Shown one piece after another: positions 33,571-45,757 of a stretch of 64,000 nucleotides of DNA. The DNA is from Neostapfia colusana. Taxonomy: Eukaryota; Streptophyta; Magnoliopsida; Poales; Poaceae. The first letter of the stretch is position 1. Each line of letters starts with the position of its first letter. Location: NCBI GenBank assembly GCA_030760725.1, contig JASWHV010000013.1, forward strand, positions 36,056,699 to 36,120,698, in the 5' to 3' direction. The notes beneath the pieces were generated by a model, which saw nothing but the letters and a program-made list of their open reading frames with translations, did no database searches and was not told the origin of the DNA. The position numbers and the translations under genes were made by a program.

Positions 33571-35490
33571 CTGCATTCATACCATTAAAAACGATCAGCA
33601 CATGTTGGTTTATCTTATCCAGTCTATAAATAGTTGCGAGAATGGAATAAATAATGCGCATAACAATCACACATATGGATAAAGTATAAACTTTATAAAA
33701 CATATACATCCCTGGACCGTGTCACACGATCGAGTTCTAAAGTATTGAACTTTATGGGTTAAAAGTTCCTTTCGACCATCGTGGGTCGCCACGGGATGTT
33801 AAGTGTGTTAGCATGCGTAATTTCCTCGCTATTGGACTGGACCCCAACATGCACTATCTCAAAGTGATACGTCGGATGCATAAACTTTTCGACTCCACTT
33901 TCTGTTTCACAACAGCCGCTGGAGATCAAAAGGTGAAACTAAATGTTTTAGTTGAAAAACTTCAACATGTTGTTCTGTCCAGTTTCTGGTCCAGCAGACC
34001 AGTTGGAAGAATTTAACTGTTTTGGCCACCTTGGAAGTCAAATATGGACTAGAGTTCAACAATAAAGTTGTAGTAGACTCAACAAGGAATCCATATTGTA
34101 TTTATTTGCCTCTATGGCCTTCCTAGTTTGTGAGTTATGATCCCTACAAGTTGACAGAATTTTCTCAGGAATTTTGACAGCACCTCCTTTGCAAGTTGCT
34201 GTTTTGTTCACAAAATTCCACCTATTTCTTCCCTCAATCTAGGAAAACACTGAACTACAAAGTTGTAGCACAATTCCTATTCTTTCCAACGATGTCTTGC
34301 TTGACCCTTAGAAATTTTTCTACAAAACGTTGTGGTCGAATACAGAAAATTCCAGAGAGCATTTTGGGCTGCCCTGTTTCTTGACAGTACCTACTCATCT
34401 GAGATTTTCATCGATTTGGAGGGAGATTATGTTCTGGAGCTCTACAGCAAAGTTGTAGAGGACTTCAAAACCTTTCCAGAATGGTATCCCACACCCCCAT
34501 TGTTCAACCAATCCTACGTTATACCCTGTTAAAGTTCAGCAAAGTTTCTGCCGAAACAGGGGAGGTTGTTCCTAAGTGTTAGAGATTGAATCTATACTCC
34601 CAATTGACTCAGTTCAATATGGAAGTTCAATAACCCCTAAATGGAATCCTAAACTTCATTTTAACTCTTTCCTTTAAAAATATCCTTTTATGCTGTCTCG
34701 GTACTATGTTTCATCACCAAAGAAAAATCCTAAGCCGGTATTCCGGCATGTACGTGTCGTCACTCACAAACGGTTGCTAGCGTCATGCACTAACATGGTT
34801 AATGTACCTGCATAAGAACACACAATAATGGTCCACACAAAGGTTTTAAACATTGCAGGCAGTTTCATATCATAGTAAAAACATACGGTCCGTATCATTT
34901 CCATACGGATCGTCCTTGAGTCAAGCCACGTCTCAAGGTACATGGTCGTGTTTTTACACCACACGACAGGGAACCCGAGTAGAGCCTGAACGGGTTGTCA
35001 TGGTTCGGAACGATATCAACCCAACGGATACCACCTACTGCCTCATGACCGTTGAGGCACGCCGATGGCGAGCTCTGCGTATGGCCCTTTGAACATTGAA
35101 TGTTCAAGAGTTGCATACTATCGTGTTGCTTATCACACGATGGGGTATTCTCTCTTTTGCCAAAAGCACGATGGAGATCAGTGTTTTCATATGCTCTCAG
35201 AACCATAGAGAGTTTCAGAGACTCATATTAACTACCGTGCCAAGCCACGGTATACCCTTCCATACTATTACTCGTATGGCGAGTTACCGCAATTCATCCT
35301 CCTGCGGTGGCGTACCTTACCTCTTACATGACGTCGGAGCGTCGTTACAGAATGTATAACAAGTATGTTAGCATTTCCACCATAATATCTACTACTATCA
35401 TAGACCTTATGTGGGCATAGTGACTAATGCTCACTTGACTACTTCTAAATTTTCAAAATAGGCTCTTTTCAATAGTGCTATTCCCAGTGC
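33571..35490 (-). other. Element C 5' leader
   Basis: About 1.9 kb without a gene between PBS and gag. The stretch next to gag is similar to A's. No extra ORF like that of A or F is visible. Short frames here do not resemble retroelement proteins. Parts resemble the E leader (45900-46700), such as the shared 'cagcacctcct' and 'aaaacaggggaggtt' segments. Confidence 0.6.
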
Positions 35491-35503
35491 GGCTCTGATA
35501 CCA
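35491..35503 (-). other. Primer-binding site, element C
   Basis: The minus strand reads TGGTATCAGAGCC, the initiator tRNA-Met complement, 4 bp from the LTR edge at 35508. Confidence 0.9.
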
Positions 35504-35507
35504 TGTC

Positions 35508-36398
35508 TGTGGGGACCACCCTGTGGTTCACCCACTCCAGGATCGCAGAGGGTGGTGCCATGTGATGCGGCACCGAACAGCACACACAAAAAGATTAAAG
35601 AACAACATACAAACTTTTATTTGATATAAAATAGCGGAAGTCTTTTTACAAAAGCTTAACTATACAGCGGAAGTATATACATAGCTACTCTCTACTCCTA
35701 TCTACGCAAAAGTGCAGCCGTCCAGCCCAGGGGCGCTACACACTAGCAGCATGGAACCGGAGATCACGACGGCGTGCAGGGCTCCAGCTCAGCCGTGTAC
35801 CTCGACGGGGGCATCGCCTCGTCCTCGGACCCCTCCTCATAGCTCTCACCTGCATACAGCTCAAATATTGCAACCGTGAGCACGAAGGCTCAGCAAGGCT
35901 TAACCGACTAGCCTAGGCATGGAACTCTACATGCAGGGATGTGTAAGATAGAAAAAAGGACTTTGCAACAAGGACACACCTATAAGTTGATCCTTACTTT
36001 CAGTTTTATAGCAGTAGATTCATGTGCCTTAGGCAGTCCTCACATCGGAAGTCCACAATCAAACAAGAAACGCTTTCCTCCGACGTGGTGATCCCAAAGC
36101 AGAAAATAAACTTAATTAGCTCTACATCTACAGCAGACATGGTTTCCAAATTATAAATATATCATCAGAGCATATTATCATTCATCTGGCTTACTTCACT
36201 TCTTACTACGTCACAGAACAGTGAACAAGCGGTACTCAAATAACCGTGTGGGACGGTGATTGCAATCAGGAGACACCCGGACAACACGTTGCATACAACC
36301 ACTTTCAGAAGCGTGATTCAACACCTCTTCCTACTATGTTGTATGCAACAACCTTTCAAAGGCAACCAAAATGCCGAACCGGTACATCCGTAACAGGC
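35508..36398 (-). repeat. 5' LTR of element C, truncated to about 0.9 kb
   Basis: Begins TGTGGGGACC like 10728 and follows the 3' LTR to about 36397 (TAACAGGC, matching TAACGGGC near 11610). It then stops abruptly. About 3 kb of LTR is missing, including the promoter end, so C has no functional 5' promoter. Confidence 0.88.
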
Positions 36399-37101
36399 GT
36401 GTTTCCGGCGAGCTATGGCCGCCGGCGACCCTCTAGATGAGCTCAGCGTGGTGGATTAGGGGGGGGGGGGGGGGGGGGGGGGTTGCAGCGACTATGGAGC
36501 CGGGAGGTGGCCGGGAAGGCCCTTCCAGCGACCCTCGATGGAGGGCGCCACCGGTGGCTCTGTTGGCGCGAGGTTGAAGAGAGTGCTTACTTGTGGGGGC
36601 CGCTGGCAGCGTTTAAACTTTTTCCAGGAATTTCTTAATTTTGTTTAAACTTTGAAGAGCCATAACTTTGTGTAGGAGTATCCAAAATTTTCCAAATAAA
36701 TTTTGTTGGATTCCTCTCAGAGAGTACTATCGAGGGGTGCATCCTAATATTTATGAAAAATCCCTGGATTTGTCTCAATATTTCAATTAAGGAAAACTTT
36801 AGGGAATTAATTCCAGGTTTTCTGTGTATTGGAAAATTCCAAAATTTGTACAGGACAGTCCTCCGAAAATTCTTGAACTCCAGTAAAAATTTAAGAGGCA
36901 TTGGACCTCGTTTTCTTGGCCAAATGATGATTCAATCTTGTATGTCTCTGAAAATTAGGAAAAATAACAGAAACAATTTCCCAGCTTTTAGCCCAATCTT
37001 GTAAATTCCATATCTCTGTGTAGGAAGCTCCAAAAATGCTGAAACCAAGTCCTATGGACTCATAAGACACCCAAGTTTCTGAAAAACCAAATTTGAAGCA
37101 T
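36399..37101 (+). repeat. Element G: 5'-truncated LTR fragment, first part
   Basis: The reverse complement of this stretch resembles the GC-rich middle of the E LTR (about 50030-50260), including the GTTTCCGGCGAG and GCCGCCGGCGA segments and a G run. It is therefore an LTR of an E-related element in plus orientation. It begins in mid-LTR at the C junction and continues at 51717 after the E insertion. Confidence 0.7.
36459..36482. repeat. Poly-G run, 24 bases
   Basis: Twenty-four consecutive G. The homologous place in the E LTRs (minus strand near 50170 and 39735) has only 7-8 G, so the run has expanded. It is also a place where an assembly could be unreliable. Confidence 0.9.
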
Positions 37102-37106
37102 GCCAA
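37102..37106. repeat. Target-site duplication of E, left copy (GCCAA)
   Basis: GCCAA before TGTGACGCCC and again at 51717-51721 after the far LTR. Confidence 0.95.
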
Positions 37107-40100
37107 TGTGACGCCCGGGAATTGCAGTTGGTGGTGCCGTGCGATGCGGCACCCAACAGCATGCATGAAAAGAGGTGCAAAAACATAATGTAACCATTTT
37201 GTTACTCAAGATAATTTCTTTTACAACATAATGTACACATGCAGCGGAAATTAAAATTTGCTGGACAAACTACTCACTCTCGACCCTAACTACGCCGAAG
37301 AGAAGTCATTCAGCCCGTGAACGGTTCCTACTAGCTTCACCAAAGAAAGGCAGCAGCTAGGTTTCCGATGAGTTGAACAAACCGTGAGGTTCGTCGTCTC
37401 ACTGAACAACCCTCTTCATAGCAGGCATCCTGCTGCCTGCAAAAACAACTCAGAAGCAACCGTGAGCACTAAGGCGCAGCAAGACTTAACCGTCACTCCT
37501 AAACATGTAACTCTAAATGCAGGGGTAGTAAGACATTAGGAACAGAAATTTGCAAAATGCAGCTTGACTAAACTTGATCCTTATATTCAGATTCTTATAG
37601 CCTTCATTTTAGTGGTCCTCACGCTTCACAACATCGTCCACAATCAAACAAGAAACGCTTATCCCGATGTTGCTAGCCTATGGTGGAAATGAAATTTAGT
37701 TGGCTCTATATGTACTTCAGTCAAGGTTCCAATACAGTGATTAATCCACAAACCGCAAGTTAAGAGACTTAGTTCCTCTTCTTACTAAGTCACGGCGCAG
37801 TGGGCAAGTTTGCTCAATCCTCTTCCGCGAGCGAAGATTTTTTCGAATCAATAACAACCCAGAATACACGACACATACACCCGCCTCGAAAGGCTCTCTC
37901 AAGAGCTCTTTCTTACGTTGTATGGAGCACCTTTCACACGACACCCTGACATAGAAAAATGTTTCACGCCGAGCAGGATGGTCCTCTACGCGGATACGTC
38001 TAAGTTGCCCGCTAAAGGATTTACACCTCCCGCCTTCTCAACGCCATTCCAACACGAAGGATGAGTTTCTATGTCACGGTCCATCGAGTTACATCAGTTT
38101 CATGGGTCCCATACCCCACTATATATCCGGTACAGATCAATCTTGTCCAGTAGGGCCACATACATACGGTCCTTAACCGACACGGACGGGGCTACAACCA
38201 ACCTCCACATTTGCCTTACCATCCCAGTCTAGGCCAAAATGTGGTCTCAAGCATTGTCACACCCATCGCAGGTCGAGACCAACCTTGAGCGCTCCATCCT
38301 ACAGGAACATCCCCGTCCCCATCTCATTTTCATGAGGGTGCTCTTATCATTAACAACTCACGAGTAACTCCATTACTCGAACTTTCTCGCGAGTAGCTTT
38401 TTACTACTCGACTTCTACCGAGCTAGCTACAACATTAGCCTAGCATCTACAACAAGGCAAAGCCTACACTAAACCTTCTAATCAGGTATGTAATAGCCAT
38501 ACAAGTTGGTTTCAATAATCCTAGACATAATGCACAATATCAAGTCTAATAAACATGATGTGAAGTAAAGCAAAATTTAAAACGGTAACGATATGCAAAC
38601 CGGGGCTTGCCTTGCTCAACGGTTTTGTTAGAAGCTAGAAGTTAGTCTTCCTCCGGAGAATCTGCCAAACTCGTCACGAGATGGATATCCTCAGTGCAGA
38701 GTCGAGTCCTCGTCGAACGTCGACGTCACGTGCTATTAAGATGATTTATGCACAAGTATTCAAAAGCAATTTAGAAAATGATTCAAAACTGTTGTACCAG
38801 TTAAATCACACCTAAAAGAGACAAACAACAGCAAGGTTTCTGTTGTTGGATCTACAACCTTAGAGATGATGAAAGCTAGGGTGAAAAGAGATACTAGTAA
38901 TCACCATGTGATTAAGTCCATTATATGAACACTTAAACCTAAAATATGGTAGCTCAAGTTCCAGAGGTCCAATGAAGCTGAAAATTTAACCAAAGCCTCT
39001 ATAGAAGGTATTTAGGCAGTGTGCAAAAATTGAGCTCATGAAATGGCTTCATGTGAGCACAACAAATCCTTATGTGGTTTTCACTAACCTGCCTTTACCC
39101 CCTAGTTATTAAGCTTTCCTATGCTGCAAAGTAGACTTTTTGTGAAGTACAGAATGTCTTGAGTCCATAGGAATTGGTTTTACCAATTTTTGGAGTTTCC
39201 TACATGGAGATATGGATTTTAGAAGGATTGGGAACAAGCTGAAAATGTCTCTGTTCATTTTTCCCATTTTTCAGAGGCATAAGGAATGAACACATCATTT
39301 GACCAAGCAAATGAGGTACAATGCCTCCGAAACATTTACTGGAGTTCAAGGAATTTTGGAAGAATTCTCTATCCAAATTTGGGAATTTTCCAATAAACAG
39401 AACTCCTGTAAAAATTCCTACAATATTTTCTTTAAATGAATTAATGAGCCAAATTCAGGGATTTTCATAAACATTGGGCTGCACCCCTGGATAGTAATCT
39501 TTGAGAGGAATACAACAAAATTTGTTTCACAATTTTTGGACACTCCTACACAAAGTTATGGCTCTCCAAAGTTTGAACTAGAGTGGGAAAATCTGGAAAA
39601 TGTTTAAATGCTGACAGTGGGTCCCACCTGTCATCCCTAACCTCCAGACTCGCGCCAAACAGGGCAGTGGCGGCCCCCTCCGGCGAGGTCACCGGAAAAG
39701 CACTTCCCAGCCGCCTCCAGACCCCTTGCTGGCCGCCCCCCCATATTTCCCCACGCTAAACACGTTGGTGAGGTCGCCGGCGGCTGAAACTCGCCAGAAA
39801 ACAGGGCGCACCGGCCACAGAAAACCCTAGGGCTCCGGCGAGGTCTTGCACGGTGAATTCTCCACCAAATGGTCGGTTCTGGAGCTCTACAGCACCAGGG
39901 GATCATGTAGAAGACCGGCATGAGGTCTAAACAAGCTGGAGAGGGCTCTAAACCTATCGGCACCGTGCGCCCGATAGTGTCCAGCGGCATACCCTCTAAA
40001 AGAGCTCGGGTTGCTCACTCTACACTCAATTTCTTGGTCTAAATTGATGGAGGATGTGTGATAGGCAGTTAAAATCCTGTGTGTGAAGTTTGAAACCCAA

Positions 40101-41276
40101 CAAACACGATTTGAGGACGAATTTTACAATTCCTTACCTCAAGGTCCGTTTCTGCCGCCCGGGAGAAAAACTTGAAATTCTCCCTCTGTAATCAACGGAT
40201 AGGGCTGAGCTTTGGAGGTGAGCAACTAGACTTGTTGGTGCACAGATGGGGTGGCTTGCTTGGGCGTGATCCCTTCTGGTTTCGGCTGTCCACGGCGTCC
40301 AGTTTCGGTTCCTCCGACGTTCAACACGGGAGCAGCAGAACTTTTCTGTTTGTTGGCGCTGGTGAGCTCGGGATGGTGGAGGGAAGGTTCTAGCCGGCTA
40401 GAGCACTCATGGGCGAACCTTTTTGCTGTTGGAAGCCTGGGAAAAGGACGCTGGGTTGCTTGGGTGTTCAGAGAAAACAGTGAGCGGCTGGTTCTGTTCT
40501 GCTCGGGAGAAATCTCACGGGGGCGAGGCAGAGCAGGAGGAATAGAATTAGCTTCGGTGCACTTCGCTTCGTGGAGGATCAGACCGAGCAAAACAATCAA
40601 GCAAGCAGGAGCTGGCCTCGGTGGAACGTCCCCGGTGAGCAGGAGCTGTCACGCGTATACTGCCCGAGTGAAACAGAGAAGCCTTCAGTCTCAAGTCTAC
40701 TGACATGTGGGCCCCATGTTCCCCCTCTTATCCTCCGGTTCCGGATAAAATAGCAAACGAGCTCCAATTATGATCAAACTTGGAGGATAGGCCAAAATAA
40801 TTATGAGGAACTCAAATCTGAAATCAGATTTTGAAATTGGGTTTGTTTGGTTCAAAATTCAAATCTAAGTTTGAATTTGAACTTGCCCTCATTTAATCCT
40901 CGGAATAAATAGTATATGAAACCTAAAATTCTCCAAATTTGAAACTTAGGCTTTTGAATACATGAGAAATGCATCTATGATCTAACATATAGGCCTTTGG
41001 ACAATCTGAATATGAATCCATTCAAAAGATTCAAAATGGTGTTTAAATTTCCTCCACTCTCCTCATAGAGAAGGGTGCACATGAGTTAGAGTTTTTGGGA
41101 GTGTAATTCTTTCCCCTAGGTTAACATGTGTTGAGCATGGGCTAGAGAAAATTTTAAACTCCCTCACATGTCCATATTTGTGTTCATCATTTTATGTGAC
41201 ACGACTATAGCCTTATATTGCCTTAACTTTGTTTCATACGTTGAAATCAAACTTTACAAAAGTTAGGGCTGTTACA
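37107..41276 (-). repeat. 3' LTR of element E, 4.17 kb
   Basis: Plus strand TGTGACGCCC to AGGGCTGTTACA, collinear with 47557-51716. It includes GTGGGTCCCAC at 39617-39627. No genes are present; frames in the GC-rich 39600-40700 region occur in both LTRs but match nothing I recognise. Confidence 0.95.
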
Positions 41277-41293
41277 GTCCTCCCCCTTAAAAG
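41277..41293 (-). other. Polypurine tract, element E
   Basis: Plus strand GTCCTCCCCCTTAAAAG next to the LTR end, the same motif as in C and F. Confidence 0.85.
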
Positions 41294-41337
41294 AATCTCG
41301 TCCCGAGATTACAAAAAGTAAGAGGAAGGGAGAATGA

Positions 41338-44300
41338 CTACTGGACATATGGTACAAACAATTCCGGAAAATTTAAACGGAGAAATTCCTCGCTTTCCCA
41401 CACGGCTTCATCAGCGGTGTGGTTGCTCCACAAGACTTTGTAAAATCGCATTGTCCGATTTCTTGTGGCGCGAGTCTTCTCGTCAATAATCTGTATCGGA
41501 TACTCAGAATAAGTGAGATCCGGTTGAAGATCCTCAATGTTCTCCATATGAACTGCGGTTGGGTACTTAAGACCTTTCCGCAGCTGAGAGACATGAAAAA
41601 CGTTGTGAATACCCGAAAGTGACGTCGGTAACTCCAGACGACAGGCCACGGGTCCGCATATCTCAATGACAGCAAACGGCCCGATGAATCACGGAGCAAG
41701 CTTTCCCTTCACTCCGAAACGATGAACTCCTTTCATTGGAGAGACACGAAGATAAATGTGGTCCCCAATGTCGAAGTGAAGAGGTCAACGTCTTTTGTCT
41801 GCATAACTCTTCTGCCGAGATTGAGCAGCCTTTAAATTTGCTTGAATCACTCGCACTCGTTCCTCGGCTTCATTCACAAGATCAATTCCGTAGACCACTC
41901 TCTCGCCGGACTCACACCAATTCAGCGGTGTGCGGCACTTCCGGCCGTAAAGAGCTTCATACGGGGCCATCTTGATGTTGGATTGATAACCGTTATTATA
42001 TGAGAATTCTGCTAACGGTAGATGGTCATCCCAATTCTTCCCATGATTGATGACACATGCCCGTAGCATATCCTCCAGAATCTGATTTATCCTCTCCGTT
42101 TGACCATCAGTTTGCGGATGATACGCTGAACTCTGAATTAACTTGGTTCCCAAGGAAGCATGCAGTTGCTCCCAAAATCTGGATACGAATAACGTACCTC
42201 GATCAGAAACGATGGTGCGGGGAACCCCGTGTAAACACATGATCCTCGAGATGAACAGCTCCGCATACTTCTTTGCCACATATTTGGTATGGACTGGAAT
42301 AAAATGTGCAGTCTTGGTCAAACGATCGACGATTACCCAAATAGAATCATGCTTGTTGCTGGTCATGGGTAAACCGACGATGAAGTCCATACTTATGTCT
42401 TCCCACTTCCATGCTAGAACCTTCAGCGGTTGAAGTGGTCCGGCTTTCCTCATATGGTCGGCTTTAACCCGCCGACACGTATCACATTCGGATACGTATT
42501 TTGCAATTTCTCTTTTCATCCGTGTCCATCAGAACTTAGATTTCAAGTCCTGGTACATCTTATTGCTTCCCGGATGAATGGAGTACATGGATAAATGTGC
42601 TTCATCCAATATCTTCCTCCGCAATTTTATATTCCGGGGTACAACTATACGGTTGTTAAACCATAGTGTACCCTCTTCATCCTTGCGGAACATCTTCAAT
42701 TCACCGCTGTCCGCTGTTCCTCCGGATGTGGGACATACCCTTGTCTCTTTTCTGAGCCTCTACAATCTTATCTCGGATTGTAGGAATAAGAGCGAGATTG
42801 AACAGCTATCCATAGGGAACTAAGCGCAGGCTTGGTTCTCCTTCTTCATGTGCAGCAATGGCTAAATGGTGAACGTGGGCTTTCCGACTAAGTGCGTCGG
42901 CAACCACATTCGCTTTGCCTGGATGGTAATGAATTTCAAGTTCATAGTCCTTGATCAATTCTAGCCATCTTCGCTGCCTCATATTCAGTTCTTTCTGTGT
43001 GAAGATGTACTTCAAGATTTTATGGTCAGTGTAGAGATGTACTAGATTGCCTAGTAGATAATGTCTCCACATTTTCAACGCTAAGACCACTGCAGCTAGT
43101 TCAAGGTCATGCGTCGGGTAATTCTGCTCATGACCCCTGAGTTGTCGGGATCCATACGCGACCACACGTCCTTCTTGCATCAACACACAACCCAAACCGA
43201 TGTCGGATGCATCACAATAAACATCAAACGGCTTCGTTGCGTCCGGCTGGGCCAAAACTGGAGCTGTAGTGAGATGCTTCACTAAAGTTTGAAAAGCTTG
43301 TTCACACGAATTACTCCAATCATATTTGGTGCTTTTCTTCAACAGCTCCGTCATAGGTTTAGCGACTTTGGAGAAGTTCGGAATGAATCTCCGATAATAA
43401 CCCGCTAAACCTAGGAAACTCCTCACTTCATGAACAAATGTTGGAGATTTCCAATTCAGCACTTGCTCGATTTTACTTGGGTCCACAGCGATGCCTTCTA
43501 CTGAAATAATATGGCCAAGAAACGGCACTTAGCTGATCCAAAACTCACATTTACTGAACTTTGCATATAGCTTCTGATCCCTCAAGCGTTGGAGTACAAT
43601 ACGCAAATGTTCAGTGTGTTCTTCTTCTGACTTTGAATAGACCAAGACGTCGTCGATGAAAACCATGACGAACTTGTCTAACTCCGGCATGAACACAGAG
43701 TTCATGCGATAAATAAAGTGAGCCGGAGCATTGGTCAACCCAAAGGACATGGCAAGATATTCATAAAGACCATATCTTGTTGAGAACGCCGTCTTAGGTA
43801 CATCTTCTGCCCGGATCTTTATCTGATGATACCCGGACCGAAGATCCATCTTGGAGAATACATTAGCACCCACTAGTTGATCAAATAAAATATCGATGCG
43901 CGGTAGTGGATACTTATTCTTGACAGTGACAGCATTCAGTGGACGATAATCTACGCATAGTCTCAAAGTCTCGTCCTTCTTCTTCACGAAGAGTGCGGAA
44001 CAGCCCCAAGGTGAAGAACTTGGGCGTATAAAATCTTTGTCCATGAGTTCATTCAGCTGCTCCTTCAATTCTGCTAGCTCCTTTGGTGCCATTTTATATG
44101 GTCGCCGAGAAATAGGTATTGTTCCCGGTGCAAGTTCAATCTTGAACTCAACATCACGTTCGGGCGGCATGCCCGGCAAGTCTTCCGGAAACACATCTGG
44201 ATATTCACATACCACTGGAATATCCTCAAGCTTAGGAGCTTCAATCTGATGCACTGCTGCAACACGTTGTGATGGATCCACAAGATTCAATATGTTGCAA

Positions 44301-44700
44301 ACATGTATTGGGGAATTCAGTTGGACAGTCCGCGAGCTGATGTCAAAGATAGCTCCATAATGTGTCAACCATGACATCCCCAAGATAATATCAATCCTTT
44401 GGCCTTTGAGTATGATAAGGCTCGCAGGATAGATATTTCCACCCAAACATAACGGTGCCCGAGAGACCATCTCATCTGTTGATATCTTGCCTCCGGGTGA
44501 GCTGATATGAAACGGATGCTTAACTGTGCTAAATGGAAGATTATTCTTCAGCACATAGTCTCTGCTAATAAAATTGTGGGTGGCCCCGAAATCAAATAAC
44601 ACGAAAATGGGCTGTTCATGTAAAGTGAACATGCCCGCCAAAACTGGTTCGCCTTTAGCAATATCCTCAATAGCAGTGTAATTAACCCTGCCAGCTTTTG
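41338..44700 (-). pseudogene. pol: pol pseudogene (protease, RT, RNase H, integrase, chromodomain), element E
   Basis: Continuous with gag in one frame down to about 42715, then a frame change to the frame ending at 41338. The protease box reads VLFDFGATHNF (near 44600), with Ser of DSG replaced by Phe. The RT catalytic residues look intact (KMDLRSGY, FIDDVLVYS). RNase H motifs (YCDAS, HDLELAAV, YTDHKIL, VADALSR), the integrase finger (CDTC near 42490), DDE (MDFIVGLP, IVSDRGTL, QTERINQ) and a chromodomain (YPIQIIDE to VWESEEFL) follow. Stops are TAA 43529, TAG 42806, TGA 42529, TGA 41785 and TGA 41689, plus the two in gag. Most fit C-to-T change at CGA or CAA codons. Confidence 0.92.
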
Positions 44701-45757
44701 AAAGATTCTTCTGTGAAGGTTCACGGTGCTGATCTGAGCATTGCTGAGACAACACACGAGTGTGACTCTGCTCAGCACCACAACGGTTTCGTGTTGTAGA
44801 AATCCTCAGCTCTCTACTAACACGAGGTGGAGATAATTCGTGCGTAGCTGGTTGCGGTAGGGTTGCACGAATAATTTCTGACTGCTGCTGTTGAGGTGGA
44901 GGCTCATAAGTGATCAACTCCAGCCGTGGTTTTGAGAGTTGCACCACAGGCTGAATTTGTTACCTAACTGGCGAGTAATACCGCACTCGATAGTTCGGAG
45001 GAACCTCGATATCACTGTCCGGCGGTATACTCCTTTTCAACTCCGGTTCACATCGGAGATGCATGTCTTCTTTAATGATAGCAGCATTTACCAACTCATT
45101 GTAAATACCGTTATTGAACAAGGTCACTTGCTCCTTAAGTTCGACATTCAAACCTCAGAAGAAATACTCGCACTTCAACGCTTCCGAGTCAACCATATGA
45201 GTTGTGTATTGCATCAAGTCTTCAAACTGTTTGAAGTACTCATACGCACTCCTTTCCCCTTGCTTTAACTCCAGAAAGTCTTGATACTTTGTTCGAAGAA
45301 TTCCCGAACAAATGTGACGTGGCCGGAAAACAGTCCGGAATTCATCCCACGTCACTCGATGACCTTCAGGAAGAGTAGCAATGTACTCCGCCCACCATGC
45401 TCCAGCAGCTCCGTGGAGTTGTTGAGCGGCAAATAGAGTCTTCTGATATTCATCGCACTCAAGCGTATCGAACTTGGCTTCAATACATTGGAGCCAATGA
45501 GCCGACTCCAACGGTTCTTTCACTTCCGAGAAAACCGGTGGTTGTCTTGCTAGAAAATCCAGATAAGTGCTTGGCGGGGGATTTTTCTGTAGTGTCTCCT
45601 GTCGTATGCTTTGTCGCACCAACAGATCCAGAGACTCAGCCATCTTTGCCAAGATTTCCGCCAATCCGGTTGATGATGTCGGCACTTCTTGTCGTGGCGA
45701 ATTACTTTCGCCGTGACTCGACTCACCAACCTCACTCCTGGAATGAGCATGATCCAT
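44701..45757 (-). pseudogene. gag: gag pseudogene, apparently without a zinc knuckle (element E)
   Basis: The ATG at 45757 is preceded by CACTCTTGCAG then C, acceptor-like. The Gag core is well kept: STYLDFLARQPPVF, KEPLESAHWLQ, QLHGAAGAWWAEYIATLP, TWDEFRTVFRPRHI, ERSAYEYFKQFEDLMQY. In-frame TGA at 45155-45157 (the FxRGLN position, so probably CGA) and TAA at 44960-44962 break it. Between the core and the protease I see a Gln/Pro-rich linker but no CCHC motif in any frame, unlike C, D and F. Either it was lost or this lineage lacks it. Confidence 0.88.

Larger units (their letters stand above)
10728..36398 (-). mobile_element. Element C: chromovirus, split by D, with truncated 5' LTR
   Basis: Minus-strand element: 3' LTR 10728-14664, PPT, pol, gag (interrupted by D between 18235 and 32618), leader, PBS and a 5' LTR that stops after about 890 bp. 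Removing D with one copy of its CTTTG duplication restores the gag reading frame exactly across the gap. The two C LTRs differ by roughly 6% over a 190-bp stretch compared by eye, so C is older than D, as nesting requires. It inserted into the chromodomain of B; the left flank is AATAC (10723-10727) and no matching right copy survives. Confidence 0.9.

Noticed and set aside
40251..40703. Frames of 124-159 aa in the E LTRs (40226-40703, 50667-51146)
   Set aside because: Present in both LTRs because the LTRs are copies. GC-rich, open on both strands, no motif.
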